Below, one piece after another: positions 1 to 10,611 of a stretch of DNA of 64,000 nucleotides (the first letter of the stretch is position 1; each line of letters begins with the position of its first letter). The notes below the pieces were generated by a model that worked only from the letters and a program-made list of their open reading frames with translations, was not told the origin of the DNA and made no database searches. This DNA comes from Myotis daubentonii (taxonomy: Eukaryota > Chordata > Mammalia > Chiroptera > Vespertilionidae): positions 69,855,623-69,919,622 of the forward strand of contig NC_081861.1 of assembly GCF_963259705.1 (NCBI RefSeq). The letters run 5' to 3'. The position numbers and the translations under genes are program-made.

Positions 1-550
1 TATGACTGATGCCAAAACCAATTAGTTCACAGGAAATTAACAAGATTATGAAAGACAAAGTTCCTTCTAAATATCATGTCACTGACTACATATGTGGTTG
101 ATATCTAAGAAAGCTCTGAGAAACTGACAAATTTGCAATTATTTCATTGACATCATTAATTTATAAGAGTTTATAAGGCCATCTTGTCCTAGAAAGTATG
201 ATGTAATTAATTTCTCTAAGAAATTACTATTTATTTTGCTACCCACTATCCACATACATATGATATATTCAGGTGACCTCTTGTCTATGTATTTATACTT
301 CAGAAAAAGATGTAGCTTTGTGGTTCCTGAACTTTTTTTAAATTGGGATGTGAGGGGGCTGCTGTAGGAAAAATAATTTTTTAAAATTAAAAATTAAGCA
401 TAAATATAATGATATATTAAGATAAGATAATAAATCACAATAAATTTGAAATTATACAAGCTGTATATTATAGAACAATAAAATATTTATTTCTTAAATG
501 TGTTACATGCCTCCAACATATTTTATTTTTTCAAATAAAATTCAATAAAG
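1..550. other. Unassigned AT-rich DNA
   Basis: No convincing reading frame, repeat end or RNA gene is visible. The stretch is AT-rich and looks like decayed intergenic sequence upstream of the old LINE that starts near 550. Confidence 0.5.
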
Positions 551-3000
551 TTACCTACTTTAAAATGAACAATTCAGTCTTATTTAGTACATTTACAATG
601 TTGTGCAACTACCACCTCTACTTAATCCTGAAAAATTTCAAAAACTCAAAGTAAAACCTCTTAATCATTGAACAACTTCTCCTCATTTGTCCATTCCCTG
701 TAAACTACCAGTGTGCCTGTTATATCTATAGGTTTATCTATTATAGATATTTCATATAAATAGAATCATGTAATAATGTCCTTCATGTCTGACTTCTTTA
801 ACTGAGTATAATGTTTTGGGGGTTCATCCACATTATAACATACATCAGTACTTCATTCTTCTTATAGTTGAGTAATATTTCATTGTATGTATATATCACA
901 ATTTATTTATCCATTCACCTGTTGATAAACACTTGGACTGTTTCCACCTTTTGACTATTGTGAATGCTGTTGCTATGAACATTTGTGTACATGTTTGAGT
1001 CCCTGCTTTCACTTATTTTGGGTATATACCTAGGAGCATAAATGTGTGATTACATGATCATTCTGTTTAACTTTTGAAGAACCACCAAACTTTTCTGTAG
1101 AAGTTGTACCATTTTCCATTTCCACTGTCAAAGTAAAGGAGTTACAATTTTTCCACATCCTCTCTAAAGTTTTTCATTTTCATTTATTATTTCTTTTTAA
1201 ATATAGCCATCTTAGTGGGCATGATGTGATATGTCATTTGGGTTTTATTGTGTTTTCTTAATTATTAATGATGTTGGGTCTAAAATGTTTATTTTCTTAT
1301 CATTTCCTTTTGTGTGTATTTTTTAAGGTATTTTCTTAGTGGTTACAATGAGGATTACAATAAGCAACCTAAATTTATAACAATCTAGTTTGAAGTGATA
1401 GCAATGTAATGTCATTAGCATAGAAAAACTCTTCCTATACAGCTCCTCCCACTTTATGTTATGTCACAAATGATGTATTCATATATCATGTGCTCAAAAA
1501 TATATTTTTATGAATTTGTCTTTTAAATGATGTAGAAAATAAAAACTATAATCACAAGCCAGAAATGTATACTGGCTTTTATTTACCTTTACTGAAGATC
1601 TTTATTTGGCTTTAAGTATCTTTGGTGTCCTTTCATTTCAATCTGAAGCACTCCCTTTGGCTTTTATTGAAGGGTAAGTTTATTCCCACAACTTTTGTTT
1701 ATATGGTAATGCTTTACTTTCTTCATTTTTCAAGAATATATATATTTTTTACAGATACAATATTCTTGGTTGGTAGTTGGTTTTTTCTGTTTTGTTTTGT
1801 TTTTTCCTTTCAGTATCTTAAATATGTCATCCCACTGTTTTCTGGCTTCCATTATTTCTGAACAGAAATAAGCTGCTAATCTTATTAGGATGCTCTTGCT
1901 GGTTTCATGATTGTCTTTTTCCTTTGACAATTTGATTGCAAAGTATCTCAGTGTGGATATCTTTAGTTTATCCTACTGGAAGTTTGAGAGCTTCTTGGAG
2001 GTACAGTTTCATGTTTTTCAAAAAATGTGGAAAGTTTTCAGCTGTCATTTCTTTTTAAATTAAATTTATTGGGATAACACTGGTTAATGACATTATATAA
2101 ATTTCAGCTGCATTTTATACTACAACTTCTGTACATTCCATTGTATGCTCTCTGTTACCCAAAGCCTAGTCTCCTTTCATTATTATATATTAATATTGCC
2201 ATTTGCAACAACATGGATAAAATATGAGCTATTATTTATTTAAATACTCTTTCAGCCCCTTTATTTTATTTCTGGGACTTATATAATGTGTATATTGGTT
2301 CATTTGATGTTTTCCCACAACTGCTTAGGCTCTGTTGACTTGTCTTCATTTCTTTTCTATCTGTTTCTTAAACTTGACAGTTTCAATTGTCCTATATTCA
2401 TGTGTGCTGATACTTTCCTTTGCCAGCTTAAATCTGCTGTTGTTGCCTGCTCAAATTCCGTATATATACCGTACATTTTTCATTTTGGTTCAGTGCTTTT
2501 CAGTTCCAAAAATTCTATTTGGTTTCTTCTTATTATTTCTACTACTTACCTATATTCTTATTTTATTCATCCACACTCACCATGGTTTGCTTTAGTTTTT
2601 TGTCTGTGGTTTCCTTTAACTATTTTTTCTGCTAAGTTATGTCTGAATTTCTTCAAGGATGGTTTTTGTCTATTTATTTTTTGAATATGTCATATCATCC
2701 TATTTATTTGTATGCTTTGTAATTTATTTTTGTCAAAATTGGTTATTTGGTAGTATAATGTGGTGTATCTAAAAATCAGATCTTCTCTCTACCCCTGGTT
2801 TTGAAGTTATTAATTGTTGAAAGTTATAGTCACCTGTCCATATACTGACTTTTCTAAACTATTTTAAAATAACTGTATTTTGTCATTTATGGTCACTAAA
2901 GTCTCTGTTTCTTTAGCTTGTGTTAAGTTAATGTTTTGACAGAGATTTTCTTAAAAGTCAGGAACATATTTTTAAGTTGTCTTTTTCTTCATTCAGCATT
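550..3000 (-). mobile_element. Old HAL1/L1ME LINE remnant, minus strand
   Basis: Read on the minus strand, 550-1280 matches a decayed L1 3' end and the end of ORF2. The 1290-3000 stretch resembles a HAL1-type 3'UTR, ORF1 and 5' region. At 1730-1930 a minus-strand frame keeps an ORF1-like segment (IRLAAYF...IMEARKQW), which parallels the RLSADF...TMQARREW segment of the young HAL1 at 5457-6323. The copy has no open frame and is old. The boundary at 3000 and the assignment to one insertion rather than two are inferred. Confidence 0.6.
2050..2240 (-). mobile_element. Younger L1 3' scrap nested in the old HAL1
   Basis: A minus-strand L1 3'UTR segment (about 2058-2190) is followed by a short plus-oriented piece of the ORF2 end (GCCATTTGCAACAACATGGA at about 2200). 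Similar T/A-rich strings flank it (ATTTCTTTTTAAAT on the left, ATTTATTTAAAT on the right). The opposite orientations suggest a short twin-primed L1 insertion. Confidence 0.5.
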
Positions 3001-3195
3001 TTCCTGGTTGCTGTAACTTTTTGAATGATTTCAAAAGATCTACAAAAGTTGGTTCTGACAGTTGCTGCCTTTTTTTGTTGTTGTTTGTTTGTTTGTTATG
3101 GCTGTAAAAGAACAAGCTTTTAAAAATGCCTATTCTTCCATTATGGTTATGTAACTCCTGTATATTTTTTCTGCATGGTGTAATTATAACACTAT

Positions 3196-3201
3196 AGTAC
3201 T
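3196..3201 (+). repeat. Left target-site duplication of the provirus (AGTACT)
   Basis: AGTACT lies directly before the TG that opens the left LTR. The same six bases follow the right LTR at 10989-10994. Six-base duplications are typical of betaretrovirus-like integrases. Confidence 0.7.
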
Positions 3202-3580
3202 TGCCTCAGTCTTTTCCCAGCAAGGGTTCAAGAATCTGGAGATAGGCTATGCATAAATGAAGAGACACTAGACAAGAAATATAAATTTGGAAGGCATTGG
3301 GAGAACCATGTGGAGGCTTCACCCTCTAGTAGGGTGGCTCCCTGAATGTCTGGACCCATGGCTTTTTATTCACACATTTTGCCCTTTAGCAAAGCAGATA
3401 TACATATCCAAGGTAAGGTTTGCTAAACAATAAAGGATTATCAGGTTAGGGGACTTGCCCTCAGCTGTTTGGCAGCAGGTAATAATATGCAGGTCTACAG
3501 CCCTGCTAAAGATGTCCATCAGCCTTCTGATGAACTTCTTGCATTTATTATGGTAGCTACTGTTCTTAGCCTCCAGAATA
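3202..3580 (-). mobile_element. 3' LTR of betaretrovirus-like provirus (minus strand)
   Basis: This segment of about 380 bp repeats in the same orientation at 10612-10988. The two copies look roughly 90% identical by eye, with a fully matching core around the polyadenylation signal (TTTTTATT on the plus strand, AATAAA on the minus). A pyrimidine tract, which is the purine tract AAAAAGGGGG on the minus strand, follows at 3582-3592. That is where a polypurine tract should sit just upstream of a 3' LTR. The terminal TG on the minus strand is mutated to TA. Confidence 0.8.
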
Positions 3581-3595
3581 TCCCCCTTTTTAATT

Positions 3596-4345
3596 TAATA
3601 AATTTAACAAGAATGTATGCCATTTGCAGAGCTCGGGTCCTTTTAAAATTTTTAAATTCAATCTAAAGGATTGAGTTCTGTCATGTCCTTTTAGACTGCA
3701 GCCAGGCATCAAAGGAATCAGTCTGCAGTAAGCTCCTTTCTGGGCCATCAGTTCTTTGAGTCCCCTTTCCAATCACTGTCCAACAGTTTTTATGGGTTCC
3801 CTTCCCAATCACTGTCCCCTGTGACATGACAGCAATGATACTCTAGTTCTTGATGGTGGACAAATGGTGAGCAATGGCAATGCAGGTCTGACCTTCTTTG
3901 GCTTTGCTCCAGGCAAACTGTAGTGACAGCACAGCTGATGACAGCTAGCATGGCAAGGCATCTTTACCATCCCCCATCTCTGGACTATTTTTCCTCTGTC
4001 TTGTCAGCGTGTTGCTTGGGACCACTGCCATCTGTGGCTGGAGTAGTCTGGTCACTTCCTCTCTCGGATCCATTGTTGCAGGAATCCACACAGGCTTGGA
4101 GGAGTTTTCTGGAATTATACAAGCGTATCTTCGGCCAAAGGTTGATAAAGAGATCCTGTCTGTAAACTAGACTTGGGATATTTTCATTTTTGCAAACCAT
4201 TTTCCTTTGGCTTATTCTGATACCATGTGTGTCCTGCCATCAGCATTACAAGTGAAAAAAATTTAAAGTGAAATAATTAAAGTAATTAAGGCTTGATGTA
4301 ATTTACTAAAAGGCGATTACTACACTATCCCCCCCCCCTTTTTTT
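3596..4345 (-). other. 3' interior of the provirus, no intact frame
   Basis: Only short broken frames exist here on the minus strand. A short segment near 4070-4100 (WIPATM) might be the integrase C-terminus, but this is weak. No env domain is recognisable. I treat it as deleted and decayed proviral interior because it lies between the RNase H remnant and the 3' LTR. Confidence 0.4.
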
Positions 4346-4349
4346 TGTT

Positions 4350-4490
4350 TTAAGTAATATTAAGAGGCTTTTGGAAATCCTGCAATGCAGCCTTGATAGC
4401 TTTTAATTCAATTCTTAATACAGAAGTATGACTGCTCTGAATTAATTGCATGATAAGTAGCTTTACTATGAGATGAACCATCAGTAAAAA
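4350..4490 (-). pseudogene. Retroviral pol RNase H fragment, frameshifted
   Basis: On the minus strand, one frame near 4488-4440 reads FTDGSS, the motif around a catalytic aspartate of retroviral RNase H. After a frameshift near 4430, another frame reads ELKAI followed by a leucine-rich stretch, as around the catalytic glutamate of the same domain. The spacing fits the betaretroviral RNase H. The position, upstream on the minus strand of the 3' LTR, fits pol, but most of the integrase that should follow appears to be missing. This is a dead remnant. Confidence 0.7.
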
Positions 4491-5076
4491 ATAGTTAATA
4501 TTCCAGGAATAGGTTCCTGTCCAGTACAACTAAATTCCCCTGAATATTCACTTATTTCAATTTGTCAATTTAAATCAGCCTGAAATAAGGCTTATTTTCT
4601 TTTTTCTCAATCTTTAATTTCTTTATTGATTAAGGTATTACATCCTTCAGTGTGGACAGTAAATGATACTAATTGGATTTCTGCTACCAGTTTTTGTGCA
4701 CATCCACATAAACTTAGTTTAAGGGGGCAAAATGCAAATTATTCAGTTTTATTTTTGAGGCCTAATACATTGAGGTTTAATTATAATTTTCCAGACATTT
4801 GAAGGAAACCTCCCTTTCTTTATTTCCTTCCAGAGTAATTTCTAGACCACATTTAGGAAATTTCTTTTAAAACCTTTTTTTTCTTTCTTTTAAACTAAGC
4901 AACAATTTTAGTTGCTTTTCATATACTAAATAATACTGTCATGCCTATATTTTAAGTGACTCTCTTTTTATTTATGGTGACTTATTAATAATAAGATTTA
5001 ATGCTTGAATAATAAACTTCAGTTTACCCTATAAATATTAGCAGAAGGTACTTTAAAATTTCTCCTTTTTATCAAG

Positions 5077-5090
5077 CTTAAAATTTATTT
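5077..5090 (+). repeat. Left TSD of chimeric HAL1/L1 (CTTAAAATTTATTT)
   Basis: This 14-bp string is repeated perfectly at 7233-7246, just outside the 5' end of the minus-strand element. It marks one retrotransposition event. Confidence 0.85.
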
Positions 5091-5456
5091 ATTTTTTTCT
5101 TTATTTTTTTTAATATTTTTTATTGATTAAGATATTACATATGTGTACCCTCTACCCCCCCCCACCCCCCCGCTCATCCCCTCACCCCCCCGTTGTCCGT
5201 GTCCATTGGTTAGGCCTATATGCTTGCATATAAGTCCTTTGGTTGATCTTTCCCCCTTGCCCCCACCCTCCCCTACCTTCCCTCCAAGGCCCGACAGTCT
5301 AATCAATGCCTCTCCGTCTCTGGATCAGTCCTTGTTCATCAGTTTATGTTGTTCATTATATTCCACAAATGAGTGAGATCCTGTGGTATTTATCCGCTCT
5401 CCAGTTCCATCCATGTTGTGGCAAATGGTAAGAGTTCCTTTTTCTTCTTCCTCTTC

Positions 5457-6323
5457 TTAAAGAATACCTTTCAGCATTTCATATAATGCTGGTTTGGTGG
5501 TGATGAACTCCTTTAGCTTTTTCTTATCTGTGAAGCTCTTTATCTGACCTTCCATTCTGAATGATAGCTTTGCTGGATAAAGTAATCTTGGTTGCAGGTT
5601 CTTGCTATTCATCTCTTTGAATATTTCTTGCCACTCTCTTCTGGCCTGCATGGTTTCTGTTGAGAAATCAGCTGACAGTCGAATGGGTACTCCCTTGTAG
5701 GTAACTGACTGTCTTTCTCTTGCTGCTTTTAAGATTCTCTCTTTATCTTTTGCTCTTGGCATTTTAATTATGATGTGTCTTGGTGTGGTCCTCTTTGGCT
5801 TCCTTTTGTTTGGGGTTCTCTGCGCTTCCTGGACCTGTAAGTCCATTTCTTTCACCAGGTAGGGGAAGTTTTCTGTCATTATTTCTTCAAAAAGGTTTTC
5901 AATATCTTGCCCTCTCTCTCCTTCTGGTACCCCTATAATTCTGATGTTTGTACGCTTGAAGTTGTCCCAGAGGCTCCTTACACTATCTTCATATTTTTTG
6001 AATCTCTTTTCTTTTTTCTTTTTCGGTTGGGTATTTTTTGTTTCTTTGTATTTCAAATCTTTGACTTGATTCTTGGGATCCTCTTGTCTGCTGTTGGATC
6101 TCTGTAAATTATTCTTTATTTCAGTCAGTGTATGCTTAATTTCTAGTTGGTCCTTTTTCATGTCCTCCATGGTCTCACCATACTCCTTGAGGGATTCATT
6201 AAATTTATCGGCGGTTTCCATAAAATTCTTGAAAAACCTTATAAACGTGGCCTTGAACTCTATATCCAGTCGTTTGCTTTCCTCCGTTTCTGCCATTTGT
6301 GACCTTTTTCTTTGTCTCCGCAT
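5457..6323 (-). CDS. Intact LINE ORF1-type RNA-binding protein (HAL1 ORF1p)
   Basis: The 288-codon frame is uninterrupted from ATG to stop. Residues about 20-110 are rich in K, E and heptad-like hydrophobics, which fits the coiled-coil trimerisation region of L1 ORF1p. Residues about 125-155 (IRIIGVPEGE, then ENLFEEIMTENFP) match the start of the ORF1p RRM domain. Residues about 185-285 ([27 protein letters not shown], then the ARREWQEIF region) match the C-terminal domain. L1 ORF1p binds its RNA and acts as a chaperone in the retrotransposition particle. HAL1 elements encode this protein but no reverse transcriptase and depend on L1 for that. I chose the first ATG of the frame, though the real start may differ. 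Because the frame is intact and the flanking duplications are perfect, the copy may be fairly young. Whether it is expressed is unknown. Confidence 0.75.
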   Translation of the reverse strand: MRRQRKRSQMAETEESKRLDIEFKATFIRFFKNFMETADKFNESLKEYGETMEDMKKDQLEIKHTLTEIKNNLQRSNSRQEDPKNQVKDLKYKETKNTQPKKKKEKRFKKYEDSVRSLWDNFKRTNIRIIGVPEGERGQDIENLFEEIMTENFPYLVKEMDLQVQEAQRTPNKRKPKRTTPRHIIIKMPRAKDKERILKAARERQSVTYKGVPIRLSADFSTETMQARREWQEIFKEMNSKNLQPRLLYPAKLSFRMEGQIKSFTDKKKLKEFITTKPALYEMLKGIL

Positions 6324-7201
6324 TTTGGCTGCTTCCCTGTGTTGATAGAGTGGCCCTGCGCGCTAGGTGTCCTGTAGGACCCAGTGGCTCAGCCTCCCCA
6401 GTTACCTGGGGTAGACACTCTTGGTGCACTCTTGGTGCCTTGGTTGTTGTAGGATCACTGGGAGGAATTGACCTCCAGGCCAATTGGCTGTGGGAATCAG
6501 CTGTGTCTGAAGTGGGAGAATGGTCCCCCTCTGACCACTGGGTAGAGTGGCTCCTGGATCTAAGGAGGTGCTAATTCAGCCCCTGCCTGAGGCCACACAG
6601 CAGGAGCCACGAAGAGGCTCAGCTGTGAAGCAATGCAAGCCGCTGCGGGGCCTTGGGCCTTCTCTTGGAAGTTCCGGGTCTGCCTGGCTGGGCTGTAGTT
6701 AGGTACATTCACATGCAAAAGCCTCTGCCGCAGCCTGGGTGGGGCGGGGTCTCAGGGAGTCAAAGGGCGGTGAAAGCAGCTATGGTGATTCTCCGCGCCC
6801 GGAGCCGCGCGTCTCAGTGTCCGGGTAACGGCTGCAAGCACCTCTGAGGGAAAGCCGCCCTCAAGTTCGCCCGCTGCCGCCTGACAGACCAGCATCTCCC
6901 CGTTTGAGCCCTGGGTCCCCAGAGACCCGCTGGAACCGGAGTTCAGAGCAGTCGGGAGCTTGTGATTCAAAAAGACAGCCGCGTCCTCAGGCGCCACCCC
7001 CTTTCCGCGCCCGCGAGCTGCCGCCATACCTCTGCACTTCACCTCCGCAGCTCCGCTGGCTCTCAGCGTGCCCCTATTTTCTTCTAGTTGTAGAAATTAC
7101 ACTCAGCCAGCCTTCCTGTTGTTCTGGACGATGTTTGCTCTGACCCTTGCGGCATTCTTCAATTGTTGTGTGAGGCGACAATTTCCCGGTGTTTATCTAT
7201 C

Positions 7202-7212
7202 CCGCCATCTTA
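7202..7212 (-). promoter_or_regulatory. YY1-like site at the HAL1 5' end
   Basis: The minus strand reads TAAGATGGCGG about 20 bases inside the 5' end of the element. L1 5'UTRs in other mammals begin with a similar YY1 site (CAAGATGGC) that positions transcription start. This supports the 5' end being complete. Confidence 0.55.
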
Positions 7213-7246
7213 GTTTCTTCCTTTTCAGAAATCTTAAAATTTATTT

Positions 7247-8904
7247 TTAAACAGCATTCTTTTTGGCTAGTGTTCATTTGCATATACAGAGGGATCATGG
7301 GAGGTGTCAGTAACTATTTCAGAGGACTGGCTTGTAGGGTGTATGCAAATTTTTACTTTGACCTTTGCTAGAACCAACTGTTTATAAAAATATTGGCTTC
7401 TTATATAACTGCATTTATATGAGACCTTGATTATATTTTTAAAAGCTAATTTATTACGTAATTAAAGTAAGCATCTTTATTGAAAAAGCAAAGTAAGTAA
7501 ACTTATACGTTTGACCTATGAAGTACAGATGCTGTCCCATCCCCCAGCCTATTTGAAAAGCAGGCTTCCAGGGCTTTTGTTCACTTTTGTTTTCAAAATT
7601 CCGCTGCTGAAGAAATATTCAGCAATCTTTCTTTGCCCTCCTTAGAGGTTAAAACTTTTCAACATTTAAAATATATGTATATAAATAGAATATATTTATT
7701 ACTTTTTATTTGATAAAGCTTTCCATGTGATTTCAAATATATTAGATTGGCCAGATTCAGTTTAAAAGTATTTCTTTTAAGAAGAGAGAATAAATACTTG
7801 AGTCATTCCAGGGCTCTTAGAATATCCCAAAAGCTATCTCTCGATTAGAGTCCTGATATTTAACTTGGAAAGACCATCAAATATATACATATATAATCTA
7901 AAGATTATATTATATACTTTTTGTAATTATTCTAAAAGATATCAATTATATTTACTGGTTTGTATATTAAAAATTTGGTTCAGACCACAGAATTAATGCT
8001 CTTTTTTAATTAGACTATATAAAATATTATATTATATTTGAGGTTGAAATTTTACTACACATAGTACACATAATGATTATAATATATTTTAAACTACTAA
8101 TTTCTCCAGAGAAAATATAAGAATTATTTTCTCAAAAATAAATTTCTATACTTTATGGATTTTTTTACCACAATTATATAATTTCTCCCAATTTAATTTT
8201 AACTTTAAATTCTTAGAAACCTTAAATTTTAGATGGCACATTAAAATACTTAGCATTTCTTAGATTAATAATAACTTCACATTTTTAAGAATATATTTAA
8301 AAAATACAGGACATTTAATTAATAGATTCAAATCTATCCTCTAGGTTTTTCATATGAGGCAAACTCAGATTAAAATTTCAGTATTTTGCTATTTCAAAAT
8401 ACCTAGATATTTAATAAGTTTTTATTATTTAATTCAGTAAACTCCAAAGTTTTAAGTTGCCAAAGACTTTGGAAGCAGGCCTGCAGCTATTTAAATGTAA
8501 AATTGCCACATTCTTTCCTTAGAGGTTGCTGCTGTGGGACCAGCTCCCTCCTTTATCAGAAAGTAAAGCCAGTCTCCCCCCGGGCTATTGGATCTTTATT
8601 ATTAATATACCTACACTTATCACTGAAAAGCTCCACCACAAATTCTTCATCTTAGTCATATCTATTTATCCATGTTTCAATAATTTTGAGTTTTTAAAGC
8701 CAATTATTGTTATCCAAGGCATTTACTTTGGCAAATTCTGTAACAAAGATAACTCATTGACTGTGAGGAATGAGGTCTATTATTATTCAAAAAGTGTCTT
8801 TTATTATGGAAACACTGATCTTATTGCTTAGAACCAGCCTATATTTTTTCTTGGGGTCATTTTGCCATATTTTTGAGAAAAGTTGTCTTGGGTTTATTCT
8901 ATAA
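7247..8904 (-). other. Proviral interior, unreadable
   Basis: By position, this AT-rich stretch lies inside the provirus, between the HAL1 and hAT insertions. I could not recognise any gag, pro or RT domain in any frame. It may be heavily decayed pol/gag or may include an unrecognised older insertion. Confidence 0.35.
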
Positions 8905-9116
8905 CAGTGGTCCGCAAACTCATTAGTCAACAGAGCCAAATATCAACAATACAACGATTGAAATTTATTTTGAGAGTCACATTTTTTAAACTTAAACTAT
9001 ATAGGTAGGTACATTGTTATTAACTTAATTAGGGTACTCCTAAGGCTTAGGAAGAGCCACACTCAAGGGGCCAAAGAGCCACATGTGGCTCACGAGCCGC
9101 AGTTTGCCGACCACTA
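8905..9116 (+). mobile_element. Non-autonomous hAT MITE with perfect 8-bp TSD
   Basis: The element begins CAGTGGTC and ends GACCACTA (GACCACTG with the last base changed). Its near-terminal parts are inverted (GCAAACTC against GCAGTTTGC). TTCTATAA occurs at 8897-8904 and again at 9117-9124, an exact 8-bp duplication as made by hAT transposases. At 212 bp with no coding capacity it is a MITE of a bat hAT family. Confidence 0.85.
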
Positions 9117-9124
9117 TTCTATAA

Positions 9125-9888
9125 CATCCACAAAAAGATTGAGCTTAGCCCAAGAACTATCCAAAATCATACAGTGCACACTTTTGTCTTAAGCCAGCTT
9201 TTTTCTCTTTATGAGTACAGAAATCCCAGACACATTTCTAAATTCTGCAAAATTTTTAAATGACAATCCAGGGGTGGGGGGAAACAACATGGTGAAAATG
9301 AAATTTTTTAATAGCACTCTCAGGAATGGGCATCCATTTTACAAGATCATCATGTGTTTCCCCACCCCCACATTCTGCTTGCTTTGGGGAAATTTAGCAA
9401 TTGGTCTGGCCGCCCAGGTTTTTTTCTCTTACCAAATTAAATTAAAAACATGCTTAATAAACTAACAATAAACACATTAATACCAAACAAAAAGGACAGA
9501 TCAACAAACATATAGACCAGACTTAATAAATCACAGTTATTTTCCTGGAAATTTCTCTCTATAGCATTGACTACCTTTTAAAGTTATTTTAGATAAACTC
9601 TGCCTGTCCCAAGGCATCCTATGGTAATTTTCAAACAAAGCATTAAAGAGTTCCCTGGTGAGAGAGCTGACAGCTCTAATCTCTCTATCTGCCTAGTCCT
9701 TCCACACTAGAGGCAGAGGATGCAGCGGCTTTTTAGTAATTGCAGACTTTTGATCCCCAATACAAATTAGGCATTTTGCAATTTGAACAAGACCCGATAT
9801 AGTTAAATATGATAAGGACATTCATTTTTCTTAAGCCTGATTTAAAAGAGTACCTTTTGACATTTCAATTTCTTTATAATTTTGCCTT
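9125..9888 (-). other. Proviral interior, unreadable
   Basis: This part of the provirus lies between the hAT and piggyBac insertions. On the minus strand it should be gag or leader by position. Only short broken frames are seen. Confidence 0.35.
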
Positions 9889-9892
9889 TTAA

Positions 9893-10384
9893 CACATTGT
9901 ATGCGGGAAACGTATTTATACGTTTTACGTTGACTAGTAGTAGAGCGCGGGACACGTATTAATACTTTTTTTATAGATTAGCGGTAGAATGCGGGTAACA
10001 TATAAATAAGTTTATTTTTATATTTTTTTATTGCTCTAAAGGGATGCTAACATGCAGATATACGAATTCCAAAGGACAAAATTTGGGTCTCTAACACATA
10101 CAATGGTGAATTATGTATGTACTTCCAGGTATAAAGGTAATCTATTTAACTGCATAGAGTCATCCCTTCATACAATTCTCTGCCTCACCACGCATTCAGT
10201 GCGATTCTAAGAGAAATAATTCAGTATACATTTTATAGTAAATCACAAAAAGTTTCATTGAAAAAAATATGTAAAACTAAAGTTATCGTAATTTTACTGA
10301 ACGTTGCCATTTGCGCAAAAAAATTAGCAAAAATGGCCCGCGGCACCTGTTAGCGCATGATAAAAACTACCTGCAAACAATGTG
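9893..10384 (+). mobile_element. Non-autonomous piggyBac MITE flanked by TTAA
   Basis: TTAA lies on both sides (9889-9892 and 10385-10388). The ends are imperfect inverted repeats: CACATTGTATGCGGG on the left and, reverse-complemented, CACATTGTTTGCAGG on the right. TTAA targeting and this end type are the piggyBac signature. The 492-bp body has no transposase frame. The left half has three spaced copies of a GCGGG...CGTATT-like motif (about 9903, 9948, 9991). Recently active piggyBac families are known in Myotis. Confidence 0.8.
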
Positions 10385-10388
10385 TTAA

Positions 10389-10589
10389 CCAAATTCTTCC
10401 CCATTATGGCCTGGCTTGAAACAAAGACATCCTTGCCCATTCTGGATCGTAAATTCCAAAGTTGGTACAAGCTTTATGTGCAGTGAATCTCCCCACCGAA
10501 TTTTCAGTGACCCCCACCTTTACTGGTGACCTCCACTTTTACCAGTGGACATCTTCCTTCACTCAGGCAAATAATCTTCTTCTCCAGAT
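10389..10589 (-). other. 5' leader of the provirus
   Basis: This lies directly downstream, on the minus strand, of the primer binding site, where the untranslated leader and start of gag are expected. It shows no clear frame. Confidence 0.45.
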
Positions 10590-10607
10590 GTCCCTGTTCG
10601 GGTGCCA
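10590..10607 (-). other. Retroviral primer binding site, tRNA-Lys type
   Basis: The minus strand reads TGGCACCCGAACAGGGAC. This matches the 3' end complement of tRNA-Lys3 (TGGCGCCCGAACAGGGAC) with one G-to-A change at a CpG. It sits four bases inside the LTR, the correct place. Lys primers are typical of betaretroviruses and lentiviruses, and the 6-bp TSD favours the first. Confidence 0.85.
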
Positions 10608-10611
10608 TAAA

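Larger units (their letters stand above)
5091..7232 (-). mobile_element. Chimeric HAL1 with an L1-type 3' end
   Basis: This is a 2.1-kb insertion flanked by perfect 14-bp duplications. From its 5' end (right) it has a GC-rich 5' region with a YY1-like site, a complete ORF1 (5457-6323), then a short pyrimidine tract and a switch near 5437-5450. From there to 5091 it carries the end of L1 ORF2 and the L1 3'UTR, nearly the same as 46080-46470 of the young L1. The related element at 25125-27478 has the same body but a different, HAL1-type 3'UTR. There is no ORF2 body. The L1 part also lacks about 35 bases near 5388 relative to the young L1. Confidence 0.8.

Noticed and set aside
2286..2684. 132-codon hydrophobic frame resembling a membrane protein
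   Set aside because: It is the T-rich antisense strand of an old HAL1/L1; such frames give runs of F, L and S by composition.
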